This document shows positions 12,512 through 13,645 of a DNA stretch of 13,645 nucleotides, one piece after another (position 1 is the first letter of the stretch; every line of letters starts with the position of its first letter). The position numbers were made by a program, and so were the translations under genes. Source of the DNA: Candidatus Bathyarchaeota archaeon (GTDB lineage Archaea > Thermoproteota > Bathyarchaeia > RBG-16-48-13 > GCA-020355125); NCBI GenBank assembly GCA_030617005.1, contig JAUWWH010000003.1:1-13645 (forward strand), given 5' to 3'. The notes below the pieces were generated by a model. That model saw nothing but the letters and a program-made list of their open reading frames with translations, did no database searches and was not told the DNA's origin.

Positions 12512-13645
12512 ATGGTCTTAGATAACGATCTGTTGGAAGAGGTTTTTAACAACTTCTTAAAGGGTCCAAGGATTTTTAAGAATAGAGATACCCTACGTCC
12601 AGACTACATTCCTCAGTATCTCCCCCATAGAGAAGAACAGATCGTAAGAATTGGTCGCATATTAGCTCCTGTGCTGCGAGGTTTTAGAGGATCTAACCTT
12701 TTTATTTACGGGAAGACTGGAACCGGTAAGACAGCGGTTGTAAAGCATGTTCTTGATTATCTGTTGCGTAAAAGTCGAGAAGTTAATTCATCAATTGCCA
12801 TCTCATATGTGAACTGCCGTATTTCAGGAACAAACTATAGGATTTTAGCTGATTTAGGTGGAGATCTTGGAGAGAATATTCCATTTACAGGTCTTGCTAC
12901 AAGTGAGGTTTATTCAAGATTTAAAACATCCTTAGATTTACAAGGCGTTCTAATGATCGTTGTCTTAGATGAGATCGATACTTTAGTCAAGAACCATGGT
13001 GATTCAATCCTTTATGAACTGACTCGGATTAATGAATTGTTAAAACATTCACGTTTATCAATTGTCGGAATTTCCAATGATATTATGTTCAAAGAATTTC
13101 TTGATCCACGGGTTCTAAGTAGCTTAAGTGAAGAGGAAGTGGTTTTTCGACCTTACATGGCACCAGAACTAAAGGATATTCTTCTTGAGAGGACAAAAAT
13201 AACCTTTTATGACGGCGTCTTAACTGAAGGAGCGTTAAATATATGTTCAGCTCTAGCAGCTGCTGAACATGGTGATGCTAGACGCGCCCTAACCCTTCTT
13301 CGAGTAGCAGGGGAGCTAGCTGAGAGGGAGGGAACTCCAAAGATAATTGAAGATCATATTCGTCAAGCTCAAAAGAAGATAGAGCACGATCGTGTTAATA
13401 TGATCTTGAGGACACTCACCCCCCACTCGAGACTCGTGTTATGTGGGATGTATCTGATTAGAAAGGCGAAGATTACGACTTCGATTACGGGAGATGTCTA
13501 CGAAGTCTATATAGAACTTTGTGGAGAGATAGGTTTTGAACCATTAACACAGCGCCGAGTAAGCAGTTTGATAAGTGAATTAGATATTCTGGGTGTGCTT
13601 AACGCTAGGCTTGTAAGTTTAGGAAGGTACGGTCGAACTAAGAAG
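12512..13645 (+). CDS. Orc1/Cdc6 replication initiator (partial, runs off the right edge)
   Basis: It is the archaeal origin-binding AAA+ ATPase that recognises origins and helps load MCM. The N-terminal segment FLKGPRIFKNRDTLRPDYIP and LPHREEQI is characteristic. Walker A is GKTGTGKT (residues 67-74), Walker B VVLDEIDTL (Asp153-Glu154), sensor 1 GISND (186-190), and sensor 2 lies in HGDARRALTLLRVAGELAE. The start of the C-terminal winged-helix domain (LTPHSRLVLCGMYLI onward, through QRRVSSLISELDILGVL) is present; the window ends at GRYGRTKK, near the last part of that domain, so about 378 of an expected 390-420 residues are visible. The start at 12512 is preferred for its GAGG site; 12491 would add seven residues. 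Archaea often have several paralogues, so I do not assign a number. It follows thyX on the same strand. Confidence 0.95.
   Translation, partial: MVLDNDLLEEVFNNFLKGPRIFKNRDTLRPDYIPQYLPHREEQIVRIGRILAPVLRGFRGSNLFIYGKTGTGKTAVVKHVLDYLLRKSREVNSSIAISYVNCRISGTNYRILADLGGDLGENIPFTGLATSEVYSRFKTSLDLQGVLMIVVLDEIDTLVKNHGDSILYELTRINELLKHSRLSIVGISNDIMFKEFLDPRVLSSLSEEEVVFRPYMAPELKDILLERTKITFYDGVLTEGALNICSALAAAEHGDARRALTLLRVAGELAEREGTPKIIEDHIRQAQKKIEHDRVNMILRTLTPHSRLVLCGMYLIRKAKITTSITGDVYEVYIELCGEIGFEPLTQRRVSSLISELDILGVLNARLVSLGRYGRTKK

Noticed and set aside
12361..12552. A 63-codon minus-strand frame in front of and overlapping orc1.
   Set aside because: It is lysine- and isoleucine-rich, as expected from translating AT-rich DNA, overlaps the conserved start of orc1 and has no ribosome-binding site or family resemblance.
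1..13645. tRNA, CRISPR repeats, insertion sequences or a defence system.
   Set aside because: I looked for T-arm-like GGTTCGAATCC strings, regularly spaced repeats, transposase motifs and nuclease or toxin motifs and found none. The decayed nucleotidyltransferase is the closest to a toxin-antitoxin-like protein, but it has no partner.

Overview
The window comes from an AT-rich archaeon. The domain call rests on an archaeal RNA polymerase subunit P (Rpo12), a glycyl-tRNA synthetase with an archaeal-style zinc-knuckle insertion, an Orc1/Cdc6 replication initiator, TATA-like promoter boxes and frequent GAGG-type Shine-Dalgarno sites. A member of the TACK/Thermoproteota side (Bathyarchaeia-like) would fit the protein style. 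That is an impression; the lineage cannot be fixed from this window.

Layout, left to right. A family 2 glycosyltransferase lies on the minus strand (153-923). It is divergent from rpoP, which is followed by glyS on the plus strand (1237-3070). A minus-strand block then runs from 7727 down to 3099: a 2-hydroxyacid dehydrogenase, an HpcH/HpaI-type aldolase, homoserine dehydrogenase (hom) and aspartokinase. The rest is on the plus strand: glycerate 2-kinase, a DUF167 (YggU-like) protein, a MazG-like nucleotide pyrophosphohydrolase, a decayed nucleotidyltransferase, thyX, and orc1/cdc6 running off the right edge.

Three functional themes appear. (1) Aspartate-family amino acid synthesis: hom and the aspartokinase gene are 17 bases apart and look co-transcribed, but hom carries an in-frame TGA about 70 codons before its end. 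(2) C3 hydroxyacid metabolism: the aldolase, the D-2-hydroxyacid dehydrogenase and the divergent glycerate 2-kinase could turn a sugar-acid-like substrate into 2-phosphoglycerate via hydroxypyruvate and D-glycerate. This is inference. (3) DNA precursor supply and replication: the MazG-like protein, ThyX and Orc1/Cdc6 sit together, with a very AT-rich gap (about 19% G+C by hand count over 12301-12480) before orc1 that is a reasonable origin candidate.

The points most worth a second look are the interrupted hom gene, the nucleotidyltransferase with two frameshifts and an in-frame TGA, the altered active site of the HpcH-type aldolase, the E-H-R variant of the ThyX signature, and two adjacent 13-base palindromes at the predicted thyX transcription start. 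I saw no tRNA, rRNA, CRISPR array, insertion sequence or obvious defence system.
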